This document shows positions 8,135 through 18,868 of a stretch of DNA of 32,261 nucleotides, one piece after another (the first letter of the stretch is position 1; each line of letters opens with the position of its first letter). Both the position numbers and the translations under genes were made by a program. Source of the stretch: Bodo saltans. Taxonomy: Eukaryota > Euglenozoa > Kinetoplastea > Eubodonida > Bodonidae. Under the pieces are notes generated by a model. The model was not told the origin of the DNA. It did not search any database and saw only the letters and a program-made list of their open reading frames with translations. The stretch is from assembly GCA_001460835.1 (NCBI GenBank), contig CYKH01001125.1, positions 37,611 to 69,871 on the forward strand, read 5' to 3'.

Positions 8135-9112
8135 ATGCTGCGAAGCACTGAATTGCTGTTGCGTCGGGGTATGCCTCGTCCTCGAGCACACACGTTCCCG
8201 GACAAGTGGCGCAAAGTCCCTGCTTCGCATAAACCAATGCAGGGCGGACAGTCCATGTTCAACGACTTTATGCTCAAGGCCGCCAACGATGACTTGAGAT
8301 TAGCAAATGCTGCCGAGGCGGGAACTGCCATCGGTAGTGGTCAAACGCAAGCCACACCACTTCGCCTCCCTCAATCAGATTTCGCATCCACTCGCGCAGC
8401 TCTTGACCAACTGCATGAGTCAGAAATGGCTGGGCTCGCCGAAAGCGACGCGTTCGTGTCCAAGCGCGCCTTCAACGAGTTGGATTGGTATGACGGAGAA
8501 CTTGCTGCCCAGCGTGCTGGCGCAACAGACGCTGCCGTCGCTCCCCTTGAGCCGGATGGTACGCTTCTCCCTGACCGAGTGACAGACAATGAATACTTTC
8601 AAAGCAGGTTTGGGTACTCCCTTGTGAAGAATACCGAGCTTGCGGCGCATGTCACCTACAAAGATTTAGATCTTTGGGCAGAGCTTCCCAAGTACAACAA
8701 CGACATGTATTTCTTGTATGTCATTTCTAGGAGGCGTAATACCTACGCAGTGTGCTTCGACTTCGGCGGAAAGCGAATCTTGAAGCCGTACACCGTCGGT
8801 AACCGAGGATTGAAGGGAGGTGATCGTGGCTTTCGAGCAGAAGGTTCCACCGACAATGGCCACCAGGTGATGTCGCAGTATCTCGCCGACTTGGTTCCGT
8901 TGATCCGTGAGCAGCGTGCTACTGCCGGGAAGCCGTTGGCTCGTGGCGATAAGTTAGACATCGTGGTGCGGGTCATGGGGTTCTATAACGGTAGGCAGGG
9001 AGCAGTGCGAGCCATCACCGATCGTAATGATTTGTTCAACGTGAGATATTTTGAGGACATCACACCCTTTCCGCTCAACGGACCCCGAATGCCCCGTGGT
9101 GTGTTCAAATAG
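8135..9112 (+). CDS. Mitochondrial small-subunit ribosomal protein uS11m-like
   Basis: 325 aa. The last 120-140 residues resemble ribosomal protein uS11, which binds the platform of the small subunit. After the b-strand segment NTYAVCFDFGG comes a G-rich GLKGGDRGFRAE stretch. The C-terminal block VVRVMGFYNGRQGAVRAI, then FEDITPFPLNGPRMPRG, parallels the canonical uS11 C-terminus (VKGxGxGRExAIRAL, then DxTPxPHNGxRPP). The N-terminus is basic and Arg-rich (MLRSTELLLRRGMPRPR), consistent with mitochondrial import. The long N-terminal extension of about 180 residues fits the enlarged proteins of kinetoplastid mitoribosomes. Assignment rests on the C-terminal motif, so it is probable rather than certain. 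Stop TAG. Confidence 0.7.
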   Translation: MLRSTELLLRRGMPRPRAHTFPDKWRKVPASHKPMQGGQSMFNDFMLKAANDDLRLANAAEAGTAIGSGQTQATPLRLPQSDFASTRAALDQLHESEMAGLAESDAFVSKRAFNELDWYDGELAAQRAGATDAAVAPLEPDGTLLPDRVTDNEYFQSRFGYSLVKNTELAAHVTYKDLDLWAELPKYNNDMYFLYVISRRRNTYAVCFDFGGKRILKPYTVGNRGLKGGDRGFRAEGSTDNGHQVMSQYLADLVPLIREQRATAGKPLARGDKLDIVVRVMGFYNGRQGAVRAITDRNDLFNVRYFEDITPFPLNGPRMPRGVFK

Positions 9113-9131
9113 TGTCGTCGTCAACAAAGAG

Positions 9132-9132
<1 letters not shown>

Positions 9133-9168
<36 letters not shown>
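9133..9168. repeat. (TG)18 dinucleotide microsatellite
   Basis: 36 bases of uninterrupted TG repeat lie 20 bases downstream of the uS11m stop, in the 3' UTR or intergenic DNA. It is probably length-polymorphic. Confidence 0.97.
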
Positions 9169-9169
<1 letters not shown>

Positions 9170-9237
9170 CTTTGTCGTCATCATTGTTGTTCTGTCTCTT
9201 GCCTCTTGTTTTGGTGATGAGTAATCTTTTGAATTCA

Positions 9238-10842
<1,605 letters not shown>

Positions 10843-10986
10843 GGATGGCTTTGTGCCGTGCTGTTTGAAGTTGTTGTGCGTTACCTGCGTCACATGCGTT
10901 TTGAAAGTTCGATCATATTTGGAACGTAAATATGCAACCGATTTGTTTTTTTGAGATATTTATGATTCACCTTTGCTGAAGAATTT

Positions 10987-11024
10987 TGTTTCCTTTTTTT
11001 CCTTTCGCTAATACCACAAATGAG
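10987..11024 (+). promoter_or_regulatory. Polypyrimidine tract and candidate splice acceptor for the DEAD-box gene
   Basis: A strong T/C tract (about 10987-11008) precedes the first AG at 11023-11024, 12 bases before the ATG at 11037. Splicing there would remove the short upstream ORF ATG AGT GAT TAA at 11020-11031. Confidence 0.5.
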
Positions 11025-11036
11025 TGATTAATTGTG

Positions 11037-12650
11037 ATGACAAGCACACAAAAAGCGGAGCTTGCAGCCCCGTCGTCATCGACGGAGAACGTAGCGACGA
11101 CGATGACCTTTGGTCAATTAGGACTGCAGCCTTGGGTAGTAAAGCAATGCGCAGCCTTAGCACTGGACAAGCCCACCGAGGTCCAGCGGTTGTGCATTCC
11201 TGCAGTGCTCGCCGGGAAACATGTTGTCGGTGGCGCAGTCACCGGCTCCGGAAAGACCGCGGCCTTTGCGCTGCCGATGCTTCAGATTCTGTCCGAGGAG
11301 ATGTATGGCGTGTTTGCCCTCGTCATGACGCCCTCTCGAGAGTTGGCGTATCAAATTGTTGATCAGTTTGTCGCGTTCGGTGCTCCCATTGCTGCCAGGA
11401 CGGCGGTGATCATTGGTGGTGTTCCACACGACACACAGCTGGACGCCATCAAAGCGCGCCCTCATTGCATCGTGGCAACGCCTGGTCGCTTAAAGTTCCA
11501 CATGGAGAAGTTTCCAGAGGTGCTAGCTGCCATGCAGAACATACGGTTCCTTGTACTGGATGAGGCGGATCGACTCACAGAGGGCGATATCGCTGCGGAT
11601 ACGACGAGCGTGATTGAGTCCTTAGGCACTCCTAAGCCCTTCCGCCGTACGCTGCTGTTCTCTGCTACCCTTGACAGTCGCCTTACTACCGTGGGAGAGG
11701 GGAGCCTCCTTGCCTCGTTGGGCGTTTCTAGCGCAGACCATCTTGCGGTGCATTGTGCTGGCGTTGAGATCCGCTCCGAAGACAGCGGCGTGCGGCACAC
11801 CTTTAAGATTGCCCCGAATCTCGAGCAGCGATATCTCTTCATCCCAGTGATGGTCAAACTTCAATACCTTGTTGCCCTTCTTAAATCGAGAGGAGCCAAG
11901 CAGTCTACCATCGTGTTCACCAACTCTTGCATTCGTACAGAGACGGTGCGTCTGGTGCTGCAGTTACTAGGTTTCCCGGTAGCTAGTCTCAACAGTATGC
12001 TACCTCAGAAACATCGTCTCAACAATCTCGCCATGTTCAAGCTGGGTATTGCACGTGTGCTGGTGGCAACAGATATTGCGGCTCGTGGTTTAGATATTCC
12101 TGATGTTGACATGGTCGTACACTACGACGTCCCTAAGTTGCCCGCCATTTATGTTCACCGCGTTGGGCGCACTGCTCGTGCTGGGAGGGCTGGCCTTAGT
12201 GTTGCACTTGTCACCGAACACGATGTGAACCTTATTCATGGAGAGGAGCGCAAGACGCGAACCCGCATGGACCTTTATAAGAACGACCAAGTGACAGATG
12301 ATACTGTGGTGGATCTCCTCGATGAAGTCAGCGCCGCCAAGGTGCAAGCACAGGTCCAAGTGAGCGAGCAATTCGGGGATCGCGCTCAAACGCTTAAGAC
12401 GATTGCATCGGACAGGAAAACAGAAACGAACAGGCTCATCAGGAATAAAGGAGAAAGCGACGCAACCGTAGCCGCACGAAAGCAGCAACGTCTAGAGGAA
12501 AAATCGAACGCTTCAACGCGTCGCAGCACAACACCCACCCCATCGGACACTCACGTCGTGACAGCATCTTCAGTACGTCAACCAAAATCAACATCAGTAG
12601 CGGCGCCAGTAGCGGCGAGAAAAGCTAAGCGTGCTCGCAGTGCGGAATAA
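11037..12650 (+). CDS. DEAD-box ATP-dependent RNA helicase, DDX49/Dbp8-like
   Basis: 537 aa from the ATG at 11037 (the frame opens at a GTG one codon earlier). Superfamily 2 RNA helicase; the closest group by motif spacing and by the VTEHDVNLIHGEE segment after motif VI is DDX49/Dbp8, which acts in nucleolar 18S rRNA maturation. Motifs: Q motif PTEVQ (46-50), motif I AVTGSGKT (67-74), Ia PSRELA (Ser in place of the common Thr), Ib TPGR, II DEAD (175-178), III SAT (209-211), V ATDIAARGLD, VI HRVGRTAR (374-381). A basic, low-complexity C-terminal tail of roughly 90 residues rich in Arg, Lys, Thr and Ser probably helps RNA binding or nucleolar targeting. The exact orthologue is inferred; the helicase assignment is firm. 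Stop TAA. Confidence 0.93.
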   Translation: MTSTQKAELAAPSSSTENVATTMTFGQLGLQPWVVKQCAALALDKPTEVQRLCIPAVLAGKHVVGGAVTGSGKTAAFALPMLQILSEEMYGVFALVMTPSRELAYQIVDQFVAFGAPIAARTAVIIGGVPHDTQLDAIKARPHCIVATPGRLKFHMEKFPEVLAAMQNIRFLVLDEADRLTEGDIAADTTSVIESLGTPKPFRRTLLFSATLDSRLTTVGEGSLLASLGVSSADHLAVHCAGVEIRSEDSGVRHTFKIAPNLEQRYLFIPVMVKLQYLVALLKSRGAKQSTIVFTNSCIRTETVRLVLQLLGFPVASLNSMLPQKHRLNNLAMFKLGIARVLVATDIAARGLDIPDVDMVVHYDVPKLPAIYVHRVGRTARAGRAGLSVALVTEHDVNLIHGEERKTRTRMDLYKNDQVTDDTVVDLLDEVSAAKVQAQVQVSEQFGDRAQTLKTIASDRKTETNRLIRNKGESDATVAARKQQRLEEKSNASTRRSTTPTPSDTHVVTASSVRQPKSTSVAAPVAARKAKRARSAE

Positions 12651-12850
12651 GTCATTGCCCCACAGCTCCTCACAAAAAGGAGCGCCTGAGCACACAACAC
12701 AACGAGGCTTTTATTCAAAGATACCTCATTCTAACACAACACCGAGTAACAACAAAACAGTTCTATGACTATCCATCATTATTGCGAATTTCGTCATCAC
12801 ATTAAACTAGTGAACTAGCGTATTCCACACGTCTTGCATCCATTCCAACC

Positions 12851-12888
12851 CGTTTCTTTTCTTTTCTCTCATCACTTTTACCTCACAG
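12851..12888 (+). promoter_or_regulatory. Polypyrimidine tract and splice acceptor for the repeat-protein gene
   Basis: A long C/T-rich tract (12851-12884) ends in CACAG (AG at 12887-12888), 54 bases ahead of the first ATG (12943). This is one of the cleanest acceptor signals in the window. Confidence 0.55.
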
Positions 12889-12942
12889 TCCACAACATTC
12901 TCATTGCAGCACGCAAAAAAATCCCCTCCTATATCACTGCTG

Positions 12943-15900
12943 ATGAGCCGCTCTCCCCGCCATCACTACGACACGACGGAGCACGAACCGATGAGTGAGT
13001 ACACCAGAGAATACGTTGAGAAGTCTGTTCCTCGCCCTCGAACACCATCCCCCGAACGAGTGCTGGGCCCTGCGCACGTTGATCGCCATCACTACGACAC
13101 GACGGAGCACGACGCGTACCGCCCGATCGCTCCTGAAGACTACCCCCATCACCAACCGTATCAACCACCGGCGCTGCAAGTCCACCACGTCAACCCAGCA
13201 CATTTCACCACGAGTCACAAAGCTGACTATCACGCCTACGATATCAGCGAGCTTCCAAAGAGAACCACGCCTCTCCGTTCCCAACGTGATGTTCATCATG
13301 TGAACCTTGCCCACTTCACGACATCAAACCAGGCAGACTATGTCAAGGTGGAGCCCGCCGACTTGCCACACCGCGAGGCACCTTCCCAGCCGCTGTACGA
13401 AGTCCGCCGCGTGAACCCAGCGCACTTCACGACCAGTAACAAAGCAGACTACCACGCGTACGATCCTGCAGATTTGCCTCGCCGCGAATCCCCTGCAAGA
13501 CAAGCGCCTGAAGTGCACCATGTAAGCAAGGACCACTACACCACATCGCACCACGCTGATTATCAGCCGATCGACCCAGCCGACCTCCCAAAGCGTTCGT
13601 CACCTCAGCGTGCGCCACCCAGCGTTCATCATGTGAACCCTCAACACTTCACCACATCCAACCAATCCGACTACCATGCGTACAGCGCTGACGATCTACC
13701 AAAGCGCGTGTCACCGCAACGCGCTGCACCAGCCATTCAACATGTCAGCGCCGACCACTTCACGACGTCGAACCAGGCCGACTACNNNNNNNNNNNNNNN
13801 NNNNNNNNNNNNNNNNNNNNNNNNNNNNNNNNNNNNNNNNNNNNNNNNNNNNNNNNNNNNNNNNNNNNNNNNNNNNNNNNNNNNNNNNNNNNNNNNNNNN
13901 NNNNNNNNNNNNNNNNNNNNNNNNNNNNNNNNNNNNNNNNNNNNNNNNNNNNNNNNNNNNNNNNNNNNNNNNNNNNNNNNNNNNNNNNNNNNNNNNNNNN
14001 NNNNNNNNNNNNNNNNNNNNNNNNNNNNNNNNNNNNNNNNNNNNNNNNNNNNNNNNNNNNNNNNNNNNNNNNNNNNNNNNNNNNNCCTGCCGCACCGCGA
14101 TGCGCCTGCCCGCGCATCGGTTGAGGTGCGCCACGTCAACCCGGAGCACTTCACCACCAGCAAGCAGGCGGATTACAAGCCGATCGACCCGGAGGCGTAC
14201 CGTCGCCGCGAGACGCCGCAGCGCGTCGAGACCGGAGTGCGCCATGTCAGCGCCGACCACTTCACGACGTCGAACCAGGCCGACTACCAGCCGATCGACG
14301 CGAGCGATCTGCCGCACCGCGAGGCACCCACGCGTGCTGCTGCCGAGGTGCGCCACGTGAACCCCGAGCACTTCACTTCGAGCAAGCAGGCGGACTACCA
14401 CGCGTACTCCGCGGATGCGTACAGCCACCCACGCGCGGCTCCAGCGTCCCGCGACGTGTCGCCACGCCATGTGAACCCGGAGCACTTCACGACGTCGAAC
14501 AAGGCTGACTACCAGCCGATCGACGCCGCGGACCTGCCGCACCGCGATGCGCCTGCCCGCGCATCGGTTGAGGTGCGCCACGTCAACCCGGAGCACTTCA
14601 CCACCAGCAAGCAGGCGGATTTTAAGGCGCCTGGTAACGGTGCGTACAGACGGGATGTTTCGCAAGAGCGCGGTGTTGTTCGTGTGAGCCATGCGAGTGC
14701 TGAGCACTTTAGATCGACCTCGCAGGCAGATTTTAAGGCTGTGGCGATTCCCCGGATTGTCTTACCCACGAAACGTGTGGTTGCTGAGGTTTGTCATGTG
14801 AGCCCCGAGCACTTCACGACGTCGGCTCGGTCTTCCTATCCTGCGCATAAGATTACGCTCCAAGCGAGTAGTACACCTCGAGCGGGGCCTGTTATTGTGC
14901 GTCATGTGAGTCCTGACCACTTCACGACGTCCAATAAGTCTGACTTTTACGCTCGCGCAGTGGAACCGAAAGTGTTGCACAGTACAAAGCCCATTGCAGT
15001 GGTTCGCCACGTTGATCCTTCACATTTCCGAACGTCAAAACAAGTGGATTACAAAGCGGTTGATGTTGCTACCTATCGTGCAAACCTACCTGTTTCCGTG
15101 CCGAGGCAACGAGTGGAAGTGCGACACGTAAGTGCCGACCACTACACGACGTCAAAACAATCTGCTGAGGAGACGATTAGGAATCAACCAAAACCCTTTG
15201 AGGGGCTGAGAAAGGTTCGACCCGGGGAGTTGGTTGCGACTCCTCGTCAACAACCTGCAGCGACTCCTCGTGCGACAGCCCGTGGCACTTACGAGACGAC
15301 GTCGGGATCTGCATACGTTGCAATGAGCGGTGACCATCCGTCGCGGTTGCAGCGGAAGGGATCGTATCATCGAGGCGCCGAGGGCCGTGACTTCCACACG
15401 GAGTACCACGACCAGTTCGTAGACCGCTCACCTGATCGGAAACCAGCGCGCCGTTCACCGCAGCGCGTTGGCTCAGCACAGGACGCCTCTTCCCGCGTTC
15501 ACCATGTTTCTGCTTCTCACTTTGAAACCACAGCGTCGAAGGCATTTACGCGTCCCCCCACAAGTGAGTACATTGCGGCGCTCACCCCCGCTCGTCATCA
15601 TCCCCACCCTGGTGTAGGCCACTCCGCTGGTGGAGAGCAACCAGGAGCTGCTTTTTGCTGCCTTGCATCTGCGAGAGTCAACCAGCCACCAGTCTCACTC
15701 TGCCGCAGCCGCACATTCTGTCGGTCCTACAACTAGTCACGCTCGTCCCACCACCGCTCATGTAACTTCCCATCGTCACACGACTGTTCGTGCTGATCAT
15801 CACGGAAGCAAACCTGAATCATCTGTCGGCCATCACAATGCAACCAATGCTGCAGCGGCGACTTTCAATCGCCAGCACCATTATGAGCACCGCACTCAGA

Positions 15901-16100
15901 CGCTGAGCAGCAGCAGCAAGCGTGACTACGCAGCACCCCCTCGCGAAGCGTACGCGGCAGCATTTACACCACGCAGCGTTGTGCCGCCTCCTAGAACAAC
16001 AGTGACGACAAGCACTGTGACCAAGACAACAGTGATGGAAATATCGGAAAGGTTCGTGTCTACTAGCCGCAGTGCCTACCGGGCACCAAGCGTGATGTAG
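12943..16100 (+). CDS. Long tandem-repeat protein with HFTTS-ADY modules, candidate SAXO/MAP6-like (gapped and frameshifted)
   Basis: The protein consists mainly of units of about 37 residues with the core H-V-(N/S)-P-x-H-F-T-T-S-N-K-A-D-Y, followed by a linker such as (A/D)DLPxRxxP. About 18 units are visible: eight before the assembly gap (the first two are the related HHYDTTEH form), the rest after it, becoming degenerate toward the C-terminus. Short modules with a Thr/Ser pair followed by an aromatic residue recall the Mn modules of SAXO/MAP6 proteins, which bind axonemal microtubules; this link is by pattern only. The frame is 1 before the 300-N gap and 2 after it, so the true gap length is 2 modulo 3. 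A second shift (frame 2 to 3) is needed between 15618 and 15736, because repeat-like sequence (SKRDY, STSRSAY) continues in frame 3 to the TAG at 16098. The candidate site is the T5 at 15652-15656. The first ATG is at 12943. The annotated span is the whole locus, not one clean ORF. Confidence 0.72.
13180..15170 (+). repeat. Tandem array of about 111-bp coding repeats
   Basis: Units of about 111 bp encode the 37-residue module. Close to the gap the units are near-identical: 13741-13785 equals 14243-14287 exactly (45 bp, ending at the gap edge), and 14086-14174 equals 14533-14621 exactly (89 bp, starting at the gap edge). Outer units are much more divergent, so the centre has been homogenised by recent unequal exchange or conversion. 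Confidence 0.9.
13786..14085. other. Assembly gap (300 N)
   Basis: Exactly 300 unknown bases inside the repeat array. The round length marks it as a placeholder. Both edges are inside near-identical repeat units, the usual cause of an assembly break. From the repeat phase, the real missing length should be about 20 + 111n bases, which is never 300. Confidence 0.97.
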
Positions 16101-16439
16101 AGTCTCACCACAACAACAAGTCTTTGTCTTCGTGTTGTGTTTGTGTAGCACGCATGTGAACCACAGCAATTCCAACTGTTTGTACCACCACGCCCACCTC
16201 TGCCTAACCAATCATTATTTGCGTAGGCGTTGTGTTAGATCTCTCTCTACTCCTCCCACCTGTACTTCTTCAATCCCCAAAGGTAACTTCCCAAAGGTAG
16301 TTTATTCGGCTGTAAGAGAGGAGTTCTTCGTCTGTGAGCGACGCGCTTTCCCTCTGTACACATGTTGGCTTCCCTCATCTTCCTCCAATGCAATGTTCAA
16401 AATAGAGAAAACACACCTCGAAAAGAGAAGAAAGCAAAA
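16101..16439. other. Intergenic region between the repeat protein and the S9 peptidase
   Basis: 339 bases with no supported gene. A C/T-rich tract (16240-16280) with AG at 16281-16282 is a candidate acceptor. A second pyrimidine-rich stretch at about 16371-16388 is followed by AG at about 16400. An in-frame upstream ATG at 16362 would add 26 residues to the peptidase if the earlier acceptor is used. Confidence 0.5.
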
Positions 16440-18617
16440 ATGGAAACAGACTTGCAGCAAGCAACATCGTTATATCGTAAGGTGGCCAGCATTCCTACAA
16501 TCAAAAGCGGCACCATCAGCAAAGATGAGAATGACGCATCATGCGTGCACATCACATGGGCAGCAGATACGCTTGACTTTGAGAACAACGGAAAGATCTC
16601 CACAGAACGATCCGCGACTGTGGTGCTTCCGAACACAGGAGGACAACATGTCCTTGGCGATGCTCGCGTATTAAAGAGGGTGGCCGCTCCTTCTGTGGTC
16701 GATGCCAAAGGTGCCGGTTACGCCTCACCTAGCGGCAAGCGTCGGTTCTATGTGAGTCCTAATGGTTCGGCGGAGGACTTGGCACTGATTGTGATTGACC
16801 TCACTGGCGTTACAAAACGCATTCCTATCGACAAGAAGCACGGCGCGTTGTTCCCCTCCCCATTCTTTCAGAATGTTACTTGGTCTCAAGATGAGAGCAA
16901 GGTGTTGTACGTTGCTGAGCGCATCGTGGCACCGGCCGCAAAGGTATGGGCAGCTGCAAAGCCCCCAGCTCCATCATCTACACCCGCACCATCCGCGCTA
17001 CCTCTCTCTGCATTTGAGACGAAGCAAAGTTTCGGTGAGGCCCATCGTGATTTCTATCACCTGTCCATTTTTGTGGCGGACTTCACGTCGGGTAAGATTC
17101 GTGAGATTGTGCCTGAGACGTTTTCTTCCAACTCATGGTTGTCGAACCCGTTGTTTGTGAACAACGATGAGGCGGTGTGGTTCGTGGTTGCCCCTTACTT
17201 CCCTGAGAAGCTAGGACTTGCCCATTGCGCCACGAGACCAAATCAGCTTTACGAAACAGTTTTGTTGAAGGACAATGACGATGCGGCGCCCCCAGCACCT
17301 GTTCCTATCAGTCACCCTCCAACGGTGGAGTGCTTCCGCAACTTGCGAGTTCGCGGCAACCTTGTTGTGAGTGTGGTGCCTGCTACCGGTTGCAGGGCCC
17401 ACAGCTGCACATATTCCCTCTGGACCATTGATAGCCGTGTGAAGACGTTCAGCTGTGTGGTGCCCCTTGTGGATGAACCTGTCGACGACTTTCACGGCCT
17501 GTACAGTTGCACAGGGAGCGACGTGTTTTGGATTTCCGATCGGCGCATTCTGTTTCAAACCCCCCGCCGCAGCTCATGCGTTGTCTACGACATCGATCTC
17601 ACCACTGGGAGCCTGCAATCTATCTCCCTTCCCTCGGTGCCAATATCGAATGACGCTGATGTCGGCAATTTCAATGTTCTTGATGTTCGCGACGACTTTG
17701 TGTTGTTGGCCCACTCCACCACATTAGCGGCGCCTATTCTCATCTTGTACCACGTCACCAGCCGCAGTTCCCAAGTGATCGACGACAGCGGCCGTGCGAA
17801 GCAACGGGAATTGTTCCCTGAGGTGCGCCATCGCACAAGCATCCTCCGCCTTGGTGCAGCGCATCACGACACGGAGGTGATCCTCCACCAGCATGTTGAG
17901 GGGGCGCAGGGGTGCAATGCTATTCTCGGGACGGTATTCTTTGTGCACGGTGGTCCTCATGCATCCGACTCGAACTCCTTCTTACTCAATTTCCAGTTCC
18001 TCTTATGGGCAGGGTACAACATTATCTCGGTCAACTACGGCGGGTCTGTTGGCTTTGGCCAACGTCGCATTGATGAAATTTTAGGCAACATCGGCACCAA
18101 CGACGTGGCCGATTGCATCGCTGCATTGGATGCGGTCGCACCGCAAGGCCCAGTCATCGTCAGCGGTGGCAGCCACGGAGGGTTTCTCGCGGCACATCTA
18201 TCAGGGCGGTACCCAGACAGGTTCAAGGTCTCCATCATGCGCAACCCCGTCATCAACAACGCGTCGAATTATTGGGAAACGGATATCAATGATTGGTGCT
18301 TGGCGGAATGCGGCGTGACGACAGCAGACGTGCAGAAGTTTTATGACTGTAGTCCCATCCAGTACGCAGGCAGGGTGAAGGCCGCGACGTTGATCGGCAT
18401 CGGTCTCGACGACATGAGGGTGCCACCGCCGCAAGGACGATCATGGTTCTACGGGATCCGTAAGGGTCAGGTGGACGTACCCGAGGCGTCCAGGGCCCCA
18501 GTGAGGCTGTTGGAGTACCCTGGCACGGGGCACGCAATGGACAGTCCTCAGGCCTCCATCGATTTCCAAGTACACGCACTGCTGTTCATGAAGGCACACA
18601 TTGGTGAACGTGTGTGA
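16440..18617 (+). CDS. Acylaminoacyl-peptidase-like serine peptidase (family S9C)
   Basis: Prolyl-oligopeptidase-clan enzyme that removes N-acylated amino acids from blocked peptides; probably cytosolic. 725 aa from the ATG at 16440, against 732 in human APEH. The N-terminus (ATSLYRKVASIPTI) lines up with the start of human APEH, which supports this ATG rather than the one at 16362. The first 450 residues form a divergent b-propeller. The C-terminal a/b-hydrolase has FFVHGGPHASDSNS (oxyanion region), the nucleophile S578 in GGSHGG, D658 in GLDDMRVPP and H698 in GTGHAMDSP. The RNPVINNASNYW segment after the nucleophile is typical of acylaminoacyl-peptidases. All catalytic residues are present. 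Stop TGA. Confidence 0.93.
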   Translation: METDLQQATSLYRKVASIPTIKSGTISKDENDASCVHITWAADTLDFENNGKISTERSATVVLPNTGGQHVLGDARVLKRVAAPSVVDAKGAGYASPSGKRRFYVSPNGSAEDLALIVIDLTGVTKRIPIDKKHGALFPSPFFQNVTWSQDESKVLYVAERIVAPAAKVWAAAKPPAPSSTPAPSALPLSAFETKQSFGEAHRDFYHLSIFVADFTSGKIREIVPETFSSNSWLSNPLFVNNDEAVWFVVAPYFPEKLGLAHCATRPNQLYETVLLKDNDDAAPPAPVPISHPPTVECFRNLRVRGNLVVSVVPATGCRAHSCTYSLWTIDSRVKTFSCVVPLVDEPVDDFHGLYSCTGSDVFWISDRRILFQTPRRSSCVVYDIDLTTGSLQSISLPSVPISNDADVGNFNVLDVRDDFVLLAHSTTLAAPILILYHVTSRSSQVIDDSGRAKQRELFPEVRHRTSILRLGAAHHDTEVILHQHVEGAQGCNAILGTVFFVHGGPHASDSNSFLLNFQFLLWAGYNIISVNYGGSVGFGQRRIDEILGNIGTNDVADCIAALDAVAPQGPVIVSGGSHGGFLAAHLSGRYPDRFKVSIMRNPVINNASNYWETDINDWCLAECGVTTADVQKFYDCSPIQYAGRVKAATLIGIGLDDMRVPPPQGRSWFYGIRKGQVDVPEASRAPVRLLEYPGTGHAMDSPQASIDFQVHALLFMKAHIGERV

Positions 18618-18868
18618 TCCCACACAAAATAAAAACACGCAGGGAGAGAGATGATTCCGCATCGCTTATTTTTATCTCTTTAGCCAGCATCAGGGAGTAT
18701 TTACACAACATACCTTGCAATGAACCTTCATTCTTCAATAACATAATTTGCCTGCACACCACTCCTTATTAGCTCGTTTGCTCTCGTTTGTTTCAATATG
18801 TTTCCCGGAAAAGGGTAGCAGAGGCACACCAATTATTACAACGATTCCGCGCCGCCCCTCCCACAAAA

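Noticed and set aside
9133-9168. The TG repeat as a regulatory or Z-DNA element
   Set aside because: Simple microsatellites are common in intergenic DNA and nothing nearby supports a role.
13786-14085. Treating the N-run as a true 300-base interval within the gene
   Set aside because: Flanking reading frames and the 111-bp repeat phase do not fit 300 bases; it is a placeholder.
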